This document shows positions 24,227-33,950 of a stretch of DNA of 64,000 nucleotides, piece after piece; positions within the stretch are counted from its first letter, which is position 1; each line of letters opens with the position of its first letter. The notes under the pieces were generated by a model. The model saw only the letters and a program-made list of their open reading frames with translations. It did no database searches and was not told the DNA's origin. Where the stretch lies: positions 1,054,001 through 1,118,000 of the forward strand of contig OX485803.1 in NCBI GenBank assembly GCA_950295325.1, written 5' to 3'. The stretch comes from Polytrichum commune (Eukaryota; Streptophyta; Polytrichopsida; Polytrichales; Polytrichaceae). Both the position numbers and the translations under genes were made by a program.

Positions 24227-24383
24227 TAGTCCACACACACTTATTGGTGTGGACCATCAAAGAACGGTTTCTACCAACACTGGTTACATCCAATGGCTAT
24301 CACTGACCAAATCAGAACTAAAGTGCACCATATTGGTAGGAGCCGTTCGCTAGTGGCCCACACCAGTAAGTGTGGGTGGGCCA
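24227..24383. mobile_element. Small 157-bp element in the right palindrome arm
   Basis: Ends TAGTCCACACACACTTATTGG and the near complement ...AGTGTGGGTGGGCCA. After removing the neighbouring 722-bp element it is flanked by TAA on both sides (24224-24226 and the reconstituted site at 24384). Each end can also form its own small hairpin (cacttattggtgtgg). The 3-bp TAA target is consistent with a PIF/Harbinger MITE. Confidence 0.5.
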
Positions 24384-24385
24384 TA

Positions 24386-25107
24386 AGGTAGAGGGGGCTA
24401 AAACCAACACCTATAAACGCCTCCCAGTCACCAACACTCTACTACCTTGAAGCGTTCCCCATGGTGTAGGAGTGTATGGGCCCACAAAATGACGCTTTTA
24501 GGTGCCATTAGTGGTGCCACCTCATACGACCTTCACTACCTCAATGTAAGGGTAAGTAACGGGCTTCTGCCTATCTCGGTTTGGTTCAAGGTGGGTTTAA
24601 AGTGGCTTGTCAATGCCCATTCTAGCCATTCTATACACTGTAGGGGGAAGAGGGGGGGGGGGTTATAGCCTTTCTATTCACAAAGGCACAGAGGTAGGCC
24701 CACATAGCACATAGGGGGTTGGTACCCAAGATGCAAGGTGATGGTTTTGCAAGCGAAGTAGGTGGGATCATGGAGGTGTCCATGTGGCTTTGCGCACCGT
24801 TATTAGTTGGTCTTTGATCTAGGTTGGGTCTAGTACCCAACTATGTTGTGTTGATTATAGGCAATGAAGGTGGGGGTCCTCATCATATCCAAGGTTGTCA
24901 TATACGGGATCTATATATTGATTCAAGGAAGCTAGTGGTTTTGACTTTCAATATTCGTCAAATATCTAATTGAGGCTAAAAATGTTTTTTCTTTCTTTAT
25001 ACCTCTGTTTAGAACAAAGGCTAATATGAATATATAAATTTCATATCAACCATGTAGTCATAGGTATGTGCAATAGCTTAAAGTGTTGGTTTAAGCACCC
25101 TCTACCT
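24386..25107. mobile_element. 722-bp TIR element, family K copy 2
   Basis: TIRs AGGTAGAGGG...CCCTCTACCT with TA on both sides (24384-24385 and 25108-25109). Sequence is similar to 9661-10384 end to end. It ends 240 bp before the RPN7 start codon and so lies in or next to its promoter. It contains a run of G at about 24651-24661. Confidence 0.8.
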
Positions 25108-25347
25108 TAAGTTCAAGTGAAAACCGCGAGGGTGGGGGAAGCCGGGCGACGGGCAGCGGGCAGCGGGCAGTGGGGGAGAGCCCACTACCTCAGTGCACTG
25201 TAAGGTTAGTGGCTCTCCTCTCTTTTCCTCTGCTCTTCACTTCAATGTAGCAAGCCCTAAGTTGTTCTGCTCACCCTCGTTTGAAACCCTAGCTCCAACT
25301 CCCTGTGGGATTTTCCTCTCGAATTTTTCAATTTGTAGTGCGCAGCA

Positions 25348-26517
25348 ATGGTGGAGATGGAGGAGCAAGAGGCAACACAGGATCCGAAGCTTCTGCTAGC
25401 ACACAAGCTCTTTCTACTGCGCTCACCCGATGTGGAGGACATCGAGAAGTCGACCCTAAAGGATGAGGTGCTATTGCTCATCAAGGCGGACGACATGGCG
25501 GGGTTGTATCAGAGTTCCGCACAGGAGCTGGGATGGGAGATTGACCAGGGAGTGCTGGACGGGATGAACGGAAGAATCGCAGAGGAGCTGAAGAAGTTGG
25601 ACGAGAAGATCACTGATGCGGAGGAAAATCTCGGCGAGAGCGAGGTTCGGGAAGCACTTTTGGCTAAGGCGTTGTTTTACATTCGTGTTGGGGATAAGGA
25701 GAAATCATTGGAGCAGCTGAAAGTGACGGAGGCTAAGACCGTAGCTGTAGGGCAGAAGATGGACTTGGTATTTCATACCCTACGGTTAGGGTTTTTCTAT
25801 CTTGATTTCAATCTCATATCGTTGAATATTGATAAGGCGAAGTCGCTGTTCGATGAGGGAGGTGATTGGGAGAGGAAGAATCGGTTGAAGGTGTATGAGG
25901 GGCTGTACTGCATGGCAACGAGGAATTTCAAGCAAGCGGCAACTCTGTTTTTGGACTCTATCTCTACGTTTACGACTTATGAGCTTTTCTCGTATGATAC
26001 TTTCATTTTTTACTCTGTATTGACCAGCATCATCTCCCTGGACCGTGTTTCCTTGAAGCAGAAAGTGGTGGATGCACCGGAGATTTTGACTGTGATTGGA
26101 AAAATTCCTCATCTCTCCGACTTCATGAATGCCTTGTATGGGTGCCAGTACAAGACATTTTTTGTGGCTTTTGCTGGGTTGACCGACCAGATTAGGTTAG
26201 ACCGCTACTTGCATGCCCATTTCAGATATTACATGCGTGAGGTTCGATCGGTGGCGTATTCTCAGTTCCTTGAATCGTACAAGAGTGTGACTATGGATGC
26301 CATGGCGAAAGCATTCGGAGTGAGTGTCAACTTTTTGGACATCGAGCTCTCGCGCTTTATTGCTGCCGGAAGGCTTAACTGTAAGATTGACAAAGTGGCT
26401 GGAGTGTTGGAGACCAATCGACCTGATGCCAAGAATGCGCTCTACCAGGCTACTATCAAGCAGGGAGACTTCTTACTTAATCGCATACAGAAGCTGTCTA
26501 GAGTTATTGACTTGTAA
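25348..26517 (+). CDS. RPN7: 26S proteasome regulatory subunit RPN7 (PSMD6)
   Basis: An uninterrupted 389-aa frame, matching the usual length of plant RPN7. RPN7 is a PCI-domain subunit of the lid of the 19S regulatory particle, which assembles around RPN3, RPN5, RPN6 and RPN11 and deubiquitinates substrates. Visible segments are an N-terminal helical region with the KLDEKI..AEENLGESEVREA stretch (about residues 75-105), a TPR-like helical array (about 100-230, including YEGLYCMATRNFKQAA and FTTYELFSYDTFIFYSVL), and a C-terminal PCI domain (about 240-350) with AKAFGVSVNFLDIELSRFIAAGRLNCKID and the closing LNRIQKLSRVIDL. The gene has no intron in its coding region. Its upstream region is unusual: a 722-bp transposon ends 240 bp before the ATG, inside a palindrome arm. 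Confidence 0.97.
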   Translation: MVEMEEQEATQDPKLLLAHKLFLLRSPDVEDIEKSTLKDEVLLLIKADDMAGLYQSSAQELGWEIDQGVLDGMNGRIAEELKKLDEKITDAEENLGESEVREALLAKALFYIRVGDKEKSLEQLKVTEAKTVAVGQKMDLVFHTLRLGFFYLDFNLISLNIDKAKSLFDEGGDWERKNRLKVYEGLYCMATRNFKQAATLFLDSISTFTTYELFSYDTFIFYSVLTSIISLDRVSLKQKVVDAPEILTVIGKIPHLSDFMNALYGCQYKTFFVAFAGLTDQIRLDRYLHAHFRYYMREVRSVAYSQFLESYKSVTMDAMAKAFGVSVNFLDIELSRFIAAGRLNCKIDKVAGVLETNRPDAKNALYQATIKQGDFLLNRIQKLSRVIDL

Positions 26518-27750
26518 GGTCATCTTGAGATGATGTTTGTAGGTTTCCAGGCAAGACATCATAACCACAGGGTCCGTCCTCTAGAGAAAAGCCTCCTTAC
26601 TTTGTACAGGCAGCAGCCGATTATAAACTCACGATGGTTGTCAGACCCTCAGTGATAAAGTTTCAATCATATCTTGTGAAATATAAAGTCGACACTTTCG
26701 AATTCTGAGTTTTGTCCTCTGCTCAAGCCCTGTACTGAAGAGCTTATTTGAGGACTTCTTGTGACCCACAAACTTGATTTGATTTCTTCTGCAGGAGACT
26801 TTGAATATATTCAGAGGTTACAGACACTTTGTGTTCTATTTCCGAAACATTGTCATGGGTTACCTTGCCAATGTGTGTAAAGAGTTATCTCAGTGTGTAT
26901 GCATATACTGAATCATCGTAAGTCTCTACTTCATGCTGCAAACTCAACGTTGTGTGACCAGTACATCATCATAAGAATGCTACTTCTGGTTGCGCAAGGT
27001 TACCGCACAAGTGTCGGAAGATCAGCACCCCAGTTCAAGAAAATAAACTTGAACATCAACACATACACAGGAATGGATTTGGCTATGTTTTGAACAGCAT
27101 AAGATAACCTTTAAGCCTAATTGTTACACCTTGGGACCTGACTGGGTGTCCCCTAATTTGCGTGGTGCTTACATGATGTGATCGGTCATGTATTACTTTT
27201 TAAGGTGAGGTTTTCTTAATGTTTTTAGGGCATGCATATCAGGTGTCGTATGCTTGGGTGAAGTGCCGATCCTTCTCTCTCAAGTCCATTGCAATCCAGA
27301 GTACTAAGTTCTCTAGGGTTAAACACAGAGCTGCCAGTGGTGCCAAAAGCTGAAGACATAACATTATTGTACCTACACTGCCAATTTGGAGCTATGAATC
27401 GAGCAGAAATGCACAAGTTAACAATTAGTGAGAGGGGATTCTAAAGGGATACTGGATAATATATGTAAATAATCAACTAGTGAATAAATTGCAGAAATAT
27501 GACATGGACTTACATCCCACACATGTCCCTTGTTGTCAAAATTGTTGTAACTGCTGCCACCGCCATCACACTGGGTGAACCAGCTGTTTCCAAACTAAAC
27601 ATGAGTGTGTGGGGGCAGTGGTGTCCCTATTTAAATCTCTACCCCATTTGCAATCTTAAAACGCCTTACATCCTCATCTGTTTGCTCTGGTGCCCTGTAC
27701 CATTCTCTCCAAACTGTAAAACCTCCGGCCCTTTAAGTTTGTGCTTCGAA
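26518..27750. other. RPN7 3' UTR and intergenic sequence
   Basis: The first few hundred bases after RPN7 are probably its 3' UTR. The remainder has no supported exon. The last few hundred bases before 27751 should include the promoter and 5' UTR of the next gene; an in-frame upstream ATG exists at 27499 but gives an implausible leader. Confidence 0.35.
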
Positions 27751-28876
27751 ATGGAAGGCCTACTCACAAATGTTAGTTCAAGAGTCAAGGTGTTGAGGAG
27801 GTTGCATGCGGGAGCTTCCACCAGCCTGCTATTGAAGCTTGTTGCTGCTGGTGAGTGATTTGAAAACCTTCTTGTTGTGGCCATATCTGGAATGTGTAGG
27901 CATGGTATTGTACTAGAGTCAGTAAAAGTGGTGTTCCATATGAAGGTCAGGCTTTAACATAACCTACGGATGTCTTCCTGATGCAACAGCATTGTGATGT
28001 CCTTTTGGTGTTCTAAAGTATTGGATCGATGTGCAGCCTATTTGTTACCAATGGTTGTGGCAGATTCTCTTCCTATAAGCACCTTTGCCATGGTAAGTAC
28101 TCGATGATCTGACTTTTTCCTTGAGGTGCTTCAAGTTGTTGTATACAATGTGAGAGATTCTTATATTGCTTCTTTTCCTGGTATAATGTGTCTAGGAATA
28201 CATAAATCACTCTGCATCCACAAGGTTCGTTGCATAACTATTTTGTGTGGGGCTTCAAAGCTCAATTCTATTTCATGTTGCCCCTTCTTTTAATGTCTGA
28301 TTCAAACCTCTCATATTCAAATTTTTGGTTGTGTATTCTCTCTCCCAACAATCAGCTGCTTCTAAAATTCTATTCTACAGGCATATCAGCCTGGAGCCAC
28401 TCGAATGGGCTTGAATCGGAGGTTTTTGCAGGCTGAACCTACACTACCACCTTATGACCCAATCAATGGTGAAGTGGAAGTTACTCCTTGCAATTAAATA
28501 CCAATACCTCAGCATCTTTTGCCAAAATTGTCGTTGAGTAGAATTGTATTGCCAAGTAACTTGGCATCTATGGACATTAAGTCAAGCACCAGCTAGCATT
28601 TCATGAATCAACCCATTGCTTTTGATTTAGATTCTGGTGTGCTGCAATTTCTTCCACTAAGCTTTTGTAAACTTGGTAATCAAATGACTTTTAGCTGATT
28701 TGGCACTGTGAGCAGAATGCACAGGAATTGGACCTGTCTGTGAAGGGGGCATATATGTGGAGTGTGCAGTAGGTGGAGTTGTGGGCTGCATGTGCTCCTT
28801 CATCCGAGCATGTGAGCCAGATATCTCTGGGTGCTTCCTGAAGGATGGGAAATCCTCCACCTACTGCGGCTTCTAA
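27751..28876 (+). CDS. Predicted secreted eight-cysteine protein A (novel family)
   Basis: A 134-aa model from four exons: 27751-27850, 28037-28092, 28381-28468 and 28716-28876 (phases 1, 0, 1; all GT-AG). The first two exons encode a basic start followed by a hydrophobic stretch (STSLLLKLVAAAYLLPMVVA), a likely signal peptide with a possible cut after VVA. A short linker with LPISTF and NRRFLQ follows. The last exon is an eight-Cys domain with spacing C-x6-C-x7-C-x7-C-x-C-x5-C-x6-C-x10-C, ending CGF-stop. The gene at 30282-31552 has the same domain, the same (S/L)PI(A/S)T and R-x-(L/F)LQ linker motifs, and the same phase-1 intron before the domain. I know no family with this pattern. The weakest point is the GTGAAG donor at 28469; if it is unused, translation stops at 28497 and lacks the domain. 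Confidence 0.6.
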
Positions 28877-30281
28877 AACTCTTCAGGAAAAGGGAAAGGC
28901 AACAAGAAACAATTTCAGTGAGCCCATTTTCAGTGACCTGTGCCCCTTGCAGTGACCTTGAAAGAACATCCTAGCTATATGCCAGCTATAGCAAATTTCA
29001 CTTTGACCGAAGAGCAGCTATATGTTATTTCTATTTAGAACTATGTTCTTGACAAATGGCAAATACTCCTGTGAGTCCTCCTTGCTCACAGGAAATAGTT
29101 TCCTTTAACAACCTGTAGATACTTGTGTAAATATATGAAAACAAAACATGATTACAAATGCAAGTGATCAAAGACTTCTTGTGACAGCACAGACTGGCTT
29201 GATTGCAGTAATTGGGAAGCTTTCTTTACCTTCTTCTGGTGTATGGGTTGATTGAAACCAAATACCAAGGGGTTAGGACTTGATTGCGAGATTTGACTGC
29301 CCCTAAAATTCTTATATTTAGTGGACATGACCAAGTTCTCCTGCCAACTGGACTGCAAGGGTGGCACTGTACATCATGTTTTCCACAAGAAGGTTTGAGG
29401 TCTCAGACTCTAGTAATGTTTTAAATTGAGCAAGAATCTTTTTGACTAGTGAGAGTGCCTTGTATCCCAACGTTCATAGATGAACAATTTTGTTACATCT
29501 CAAAATGGTAGTACGCGAGATGATTGCCTCCACCAACCCCAAGGTATGATTCCACCCAAAGTACAGATGTGTGGCATTTGAGATATGATACAGTAGCAGC
29601 TCAACTATATAATTCCGTCCTACCCCACCGGATAGTAAAAGTACAAGATAGTGAGGAGTCTGATGGATCAGGTGGTACTGTGGATCTTACAAGTGGCAGG
29701 AATCATCTCATAATCTAAATAAAGTGTAAATCTTCACAATCAAAGTAGGACATGCTGGATCGAATGCATTGCATGCAAATATGGCTGCAATGCCAACGCC
29801 ATTATGAAGCATTGACTTTGCTTCCACTTCGATTGCAATCAAGAATTCCTTCAAAACATACTTTCAAAAACTCAGAGTAGATACGGTTATCACTCACAAT
29901 GGCTAAGTATGTGCAAGTAAATCAAGCAGCTAATCAATTTACAAGGTGAGAAGTAAAATAGTAGTAGATGCAATCTGGTAGTTATATGTACAATCAAGTG
30001 TGAAGTACCACACCAGTTTTTAGGTACAATCTCTGGTGCGATCCTCAGCAGTTACGAGTTCCTTGAGCTCTGCACCTTCCCCTCCAAATTTTTAATCAAG
30101 TGGAGAAGTACGTGTGGCAGCCATGCGTACACTGTGAACTCACTATGAAACTTGAATCTGCAACCTGTCTCACCACCATGCAATCCCCCCCAGGGGTCAG
30201 TAATATTTCAGGGAAGCTTTTTCCTTTTCTTTACTGATCTGTAGTTCTGCCCATTGAGGAGTCTCCGGACTCTTGAGGACC
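28877..30281. other. Interval between the two eight-Cys genes
   Basis: No exon with the eight-Cys signature is present. Frames at 29152-29367 (-) and 29524-29718 (+) have no motif. The right end should hold the promoter of gene B. Confidence 0.35.
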
Positions 30282-31552
30282 ATGAATATGGCTACTAGAG
30301 GTTATACTGTGAAATGGATGCTTGCAGTCGTGGCGATTTGGTTCCTGGTTTTTACTCGTATGTTTTTCCAAGTAAACCCATTTTTGTGAAATGGTATGAA
30401 AATTTGTCCTCACAGAATTTACATTCATTAGAGTGGAATAGAATTAATCAACTGTGGGTTTGTTGGACAGAGGAAGCAGTGGTGAGCTCCAGATTGCTTG
30501 AAGAGGAGTCACCCATTGCTACTTCAGAGTACACAGGTCGCTCGCTGTTGCAGAGTAAGTGCTCCAGTAGCCCTTGACCTATATTTTCTGATGAGTTTGC
30601 TTCAGTCTTCGTATGAATGCAGTTTGCTGTTATTCAAAATCCTAGATGACACCTGCATGGAGCTTTGTCTAGGTCCCGGGGTGGCAACTCTCCCCTTTGG
30701 AACAACTGGTGTGTCAAGAACTGAGTAGGAGCAGTGTTTCTAAAGCAGGGGTCACCATGATCCAGACCCCTATTTGTTTAATTTTATTTCTTACTTTCAA
30801 GAGAATTTCATAAAATTTCATGGATTTTAGAGCCAAGTTAAAAATGCTTATGTTACGAAAGCAACTTCAAAACAGTGCTTCTTACAAAAATGTTTTAGCA
30901 GCTCCTAGTCAAGTTTTGTAGACGCCAGTGCCTGCAGGTGCTACATATTGTTGCCACCCTGACCTTGTCTGTAATCATGTGTTTGCTATCACTCAAATGC
31001 AATTTGCTGTCCCTTGAGTATTTAGATTGCAGCTGCATGGAGACTTTCTCTTCACTTCTGTGTTTGCTTTCACTCGGATGAATTTTTATGAGGAATGCAA
31101 CTTCCATTTTCACTTGGATGCAATCTTCTGCAACTTGGTATCTTGGATTGTAGCCGCATGGAGCCTTTCTCTTTGATCTTGTGTTTGCTATCACTTGGAT
31201 GCAAATTGCTATCGATTGGATGCAACTTCATGTCACTTGGAACCTTAGATTGCAGCTGCATGGAGACTTTCTTTTCAATCATGTGGTTGCTATCACTTGG
31301 ATGCAATTTGCTGTCGCTTTGAATCTCAAATTACAGCTGCATGGAGCCCTTGTGTTGAATGATGTGTTTGATGTGGGACTGGCAGCGTGCTGGCCAGGAA
31401 TGCGTGTGAACTGCCCCCCGGACATGCAGGTGGAATGCGAGGTTGGAGGTGTGGGAGGGTGTGACTGCCTGGCTATGGCGTCATGCGTGCCACATGTCTC
31501 TGGCTGCTTCGTGGTTGTTGATGGCATGGCCATCCGGTCCTGTGGCTTTTGA
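30282..31552 (+). CDS. Predicted secreted eight-cysteine protein B (novel family)
   Basis: A 108-aa model from three exons: 30282-30357, 30471-30554 and 31386-31552, both introns in phase 1 with good sites (GTATGT, GTAAGT). Exon 1 is a textbook signal peptide: MNMATRGYTVKWM, then a hydrophobic core LAVVAIWFLVF. Exon 2 is an acidic pro-region containing SPIATSE and GRSLLQ. Exon 3 is the eight-Cys domain, C-x7-C-x7-C-x7-C-x-C-x5-C-x6-C-x11-C, with conserved VEC-x-VGGV-x-GC-x-C and SGCF motifs and a final CGF-stop. It aligns with protein A along the domain and at the linker motifs. It lacks the CC pair of lipid-transfer proteins and the pattern of snakins, EPF and RALF peptides as I know them. 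It was found only by joining short exons. Intron 2 (831 bp) contains a minisatellite. Confidence 0.65.
30960..31350. repeat. Degenerate minisatellite in intron 2 of gene B
   Basis: At least four imperfect units sharing gcagctgcatggag (about 31031, 31152, 31254, 31335; spacings 121, 102 and 81 bp), each followed by tgtttgctatcacttggatgcaa-type sequence. On the minus strand the units read as a repeated peptide, SMQLQSK and HPSDSKH, over two overlapping frames. I interpret it as intronic repeat DNA, because it lies inside a well-supported intron on the other strand. Confidence 0.7.
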
Positions 31553-32731
31553 TCGACTGCAACCATAAAAAACTGTGCTGCCGTCTGAACTTGATGATCA
31601 GTCCTTTGAACCCATTCCCAGGAATGTGACTCTGTAATACAGATTGACTACTGGGTAGCTATGGAAGTTGACAAGCGGGTTGAGCTTTTCTTCCATGTGC
31701 ATCATGTGAATGAGTGTTTTGGCCAGAAATGTGTAATGAAATTGTTCAGACTTCAAAGTTTTTGAACTGTGCAAGCTTAAATATGGTAAATTTCTGTATG
31801 TATGTCACTCAATGGATGCGGATTCATGTTGGGCATGACGAGCACATTCTTGATTCGAGCTCACCTATTGAACATGAATAACATTGAATAGTTTAATCCT
31901 CAAGTATGATCATAAAATGGGATATCAAGTAACTTGTGCAACTTTACTCTTTGTTTTGATGATACGATTTCACAATTCTTGTCCAATAATCATGCCTTAA
32001 AAATATTATTCCAATGTCAAGTCCATGGTTGATGCTCAATGTCCGTTCCTTGAATTGGCAGTTTGGTATCCTAACACCTACAGCCCACTCTTGATAAGCG
32101 TTACCCCGATAAGTGTGAAAATTGCATATGGTGTTAGAGGAAAATTGTGCTCCCCAAAAAAAGTTCAAAAAATACATTAGTAAGTGTTAATTGTTAATTT
32201 TTAAGAGAATTTATAAAAATCATTCTCCCTCTTCAATGAATTCACCTCAATGAGTGTTATTATGGGTGAAAGTGAGGCTATAAAATTTATAACGTGGATA
32301 TAAATTGGTATTTGTAGAGTGTGAAATCGGACCCACTGTGAATGCACATGAGTTCATCAATTTTGCATTGAAATTTGATCCAAATAATCCCTACATATTT
32401 ATTTAGGACGAAATTATAGGTATGCTTGATGAAAGAGAGGATGCAATTAACAATGAACCCATTGAAGAAGTTAACAATGTGCACATTGGTGATGTGGTAG
32501 TAGATAGAATAAGATTCAAGGACATTGAAATAGCACTAGTCACCTTGAAACAATTTTTGGCACAAAGACCTACTGATGTTGCATCTCCCATCCAGAGCAT
32601 TTGTACACTTCAAAAGGAAATAGGATCTTGGTGTGCATAAGAATCTCATTAGACTACTCTAGATTTGTTCTTCCATTACACTTGGATGTATGATGATATT
32701 CATATCTTATGTAAATTCATCCTTTATTTAT
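31553..32731. other. Intergenic
   Basis: Includes the 3' UTR of gene B near 31553. The frames at 32403-32640 on both strands overlap and have no motif. No element was defined. Confidence 0.3.
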
Positions 32732-33950
32732 AGGGGATCGCTATTTCCACACCTTTTTTGGCTACATTCACACCTTTTTGCCGGTTCGGTTGCCGTGTCA
32801 CTGAGGCGCTATACATAAGATTCTTCATGGTGCATCCGGACCGTTGATCCACCAAGGCCCATCCAAGGGCCTCAATGATCCTAGGTGGCGGTGGGGTGGG
32901 GCCGTGGGCCTCATGTCTTTTTTAGGGAGGCCGGATTTAGGGTGGTGTCGGGCCTAGTGGCTAGGCGGGCCCAGTGGCTAGGCCTACTTATTATATAACT
33001 AGTTGGTTACCCTTACTCTACTTACTAAATGACTAGTTGGTTACCCTTACTCTACTTACTAAATAACTAATTGGTTAGCCTTATTCTACTTATGGTCACT
33101 CTTCTTAATTGGACATGTATATTTGAGTGGTATATGTGCAAGTCTTGAAGTTAAGCTTTGATGCGTTAAAGTATTGGAGAGGCTTACCAACTAGTTATTT
33201 AGTAAGTAGAGTAAGGGTAACCAACTAGTCATTTAGTAAGTAGTGGAAGGGTAACCAACTAATCATTTAGTAAGTAGAGTAAGGGTAACCAACTACACTA
33301 AATAGGTAGATTAGTGTTGGAAACACTAATAGTCGACGAAAACGCTAAATGTAAATTGTCTCTATAGTGTTAGAACACTAAATGTCAACTTTAACACTAT
33401 TTGTACCAAGTAGTAACTTTAAATATTTACATGAGCGCATTTAGTGTTAGATGATATTTTGTAAATCTTGGAATGAAGAATTGAAGGAAGAAGAATATGA
33501 GAACCTCGTAGAAGATATAATTTGTTCAAACCCTATTCAAACACTAATTGTAATATCAGTTGAAAATTAGTGTTTTAGGTAACTATTGCATCTAACACTA
33601 ATCTTCATCTAACACTAATCTACCTATTTAGTGTAGTTATTTAGTAAGTAGAGTAAAGGTAACCAACTAGTTATATAATAAGTAGGCCTAGCCACTGGGC
33701 CCGCCTAGCCACTAGGCCCGACACCACCCTAAATCCGGCCTCCCCAAAAAAGACATGAGGCCCACGGCCCCACCCCCGCCCCCCACCCCACTGCCACCTA
33801 GGATCATTGAGGCCCTTGGATGGGCCTTGGTGGATCAACGGTCCGGATGCACCATGAAGAATCTCATGTATAGCGCCTCAGTGACACGGCAACCGAACCG
33901 GCAAAAAGGTGTGAATCTAGCCAAAAAAGGTGTGGAAATAGCGATCCCCT
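32732..33950. mobile_element. Fold-back / long-TIR element, 1219 bp
   Basis: Ends AGGGGATCGCTATTTCCACA and its near-perfect complement. The arms extend inward for about 330 bp with few mismatches, including a GC-rich block (ggcctagtggctaggcgggc). The inner ends carry tandem copies of a roughly 43-bp unit (actagttggttacccttact), three on the left (32998-33090), three inverted at 33186-33290, and one near 33640. The middle has repeated 'acactaaatg' motifs and no transposase. Long arms suggest a fold-back or Mutator-like non-autonomous element; the TSD could not be resolved. Confidence 0.8.

Larger units (their letters stand above)
22546..25190. repeat. Large imperfect palindrome upstream of RPN7
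   Basis: Left arm segments 22546-22638 and 23139-23370 are inverted copies of right arm segments 25108-25190 and 24018-24226. Shared landmarks include gctgcccgctgcccg, ttacttcttc and ttgggggagctc. The arms total roughly 310 bp and are interrupted by a MITE on the left and by two elements on the right. The spacer is about 650 bp. The right arm is the immediate upstream region of RPN7, so the left arm is an inverted copy of it (or the reverse). Confidence 0.75.

Noticed and set aside
28381-28497. Ending gene A at the TAA at 28495-28497 to give a 90-aa protein
   Set aside because: It leaves the eight-Cys exon at 28716-28876 orphaned, whereas the GTGAAG donor at 28469 joins it in phase and matches the layout of gene B.
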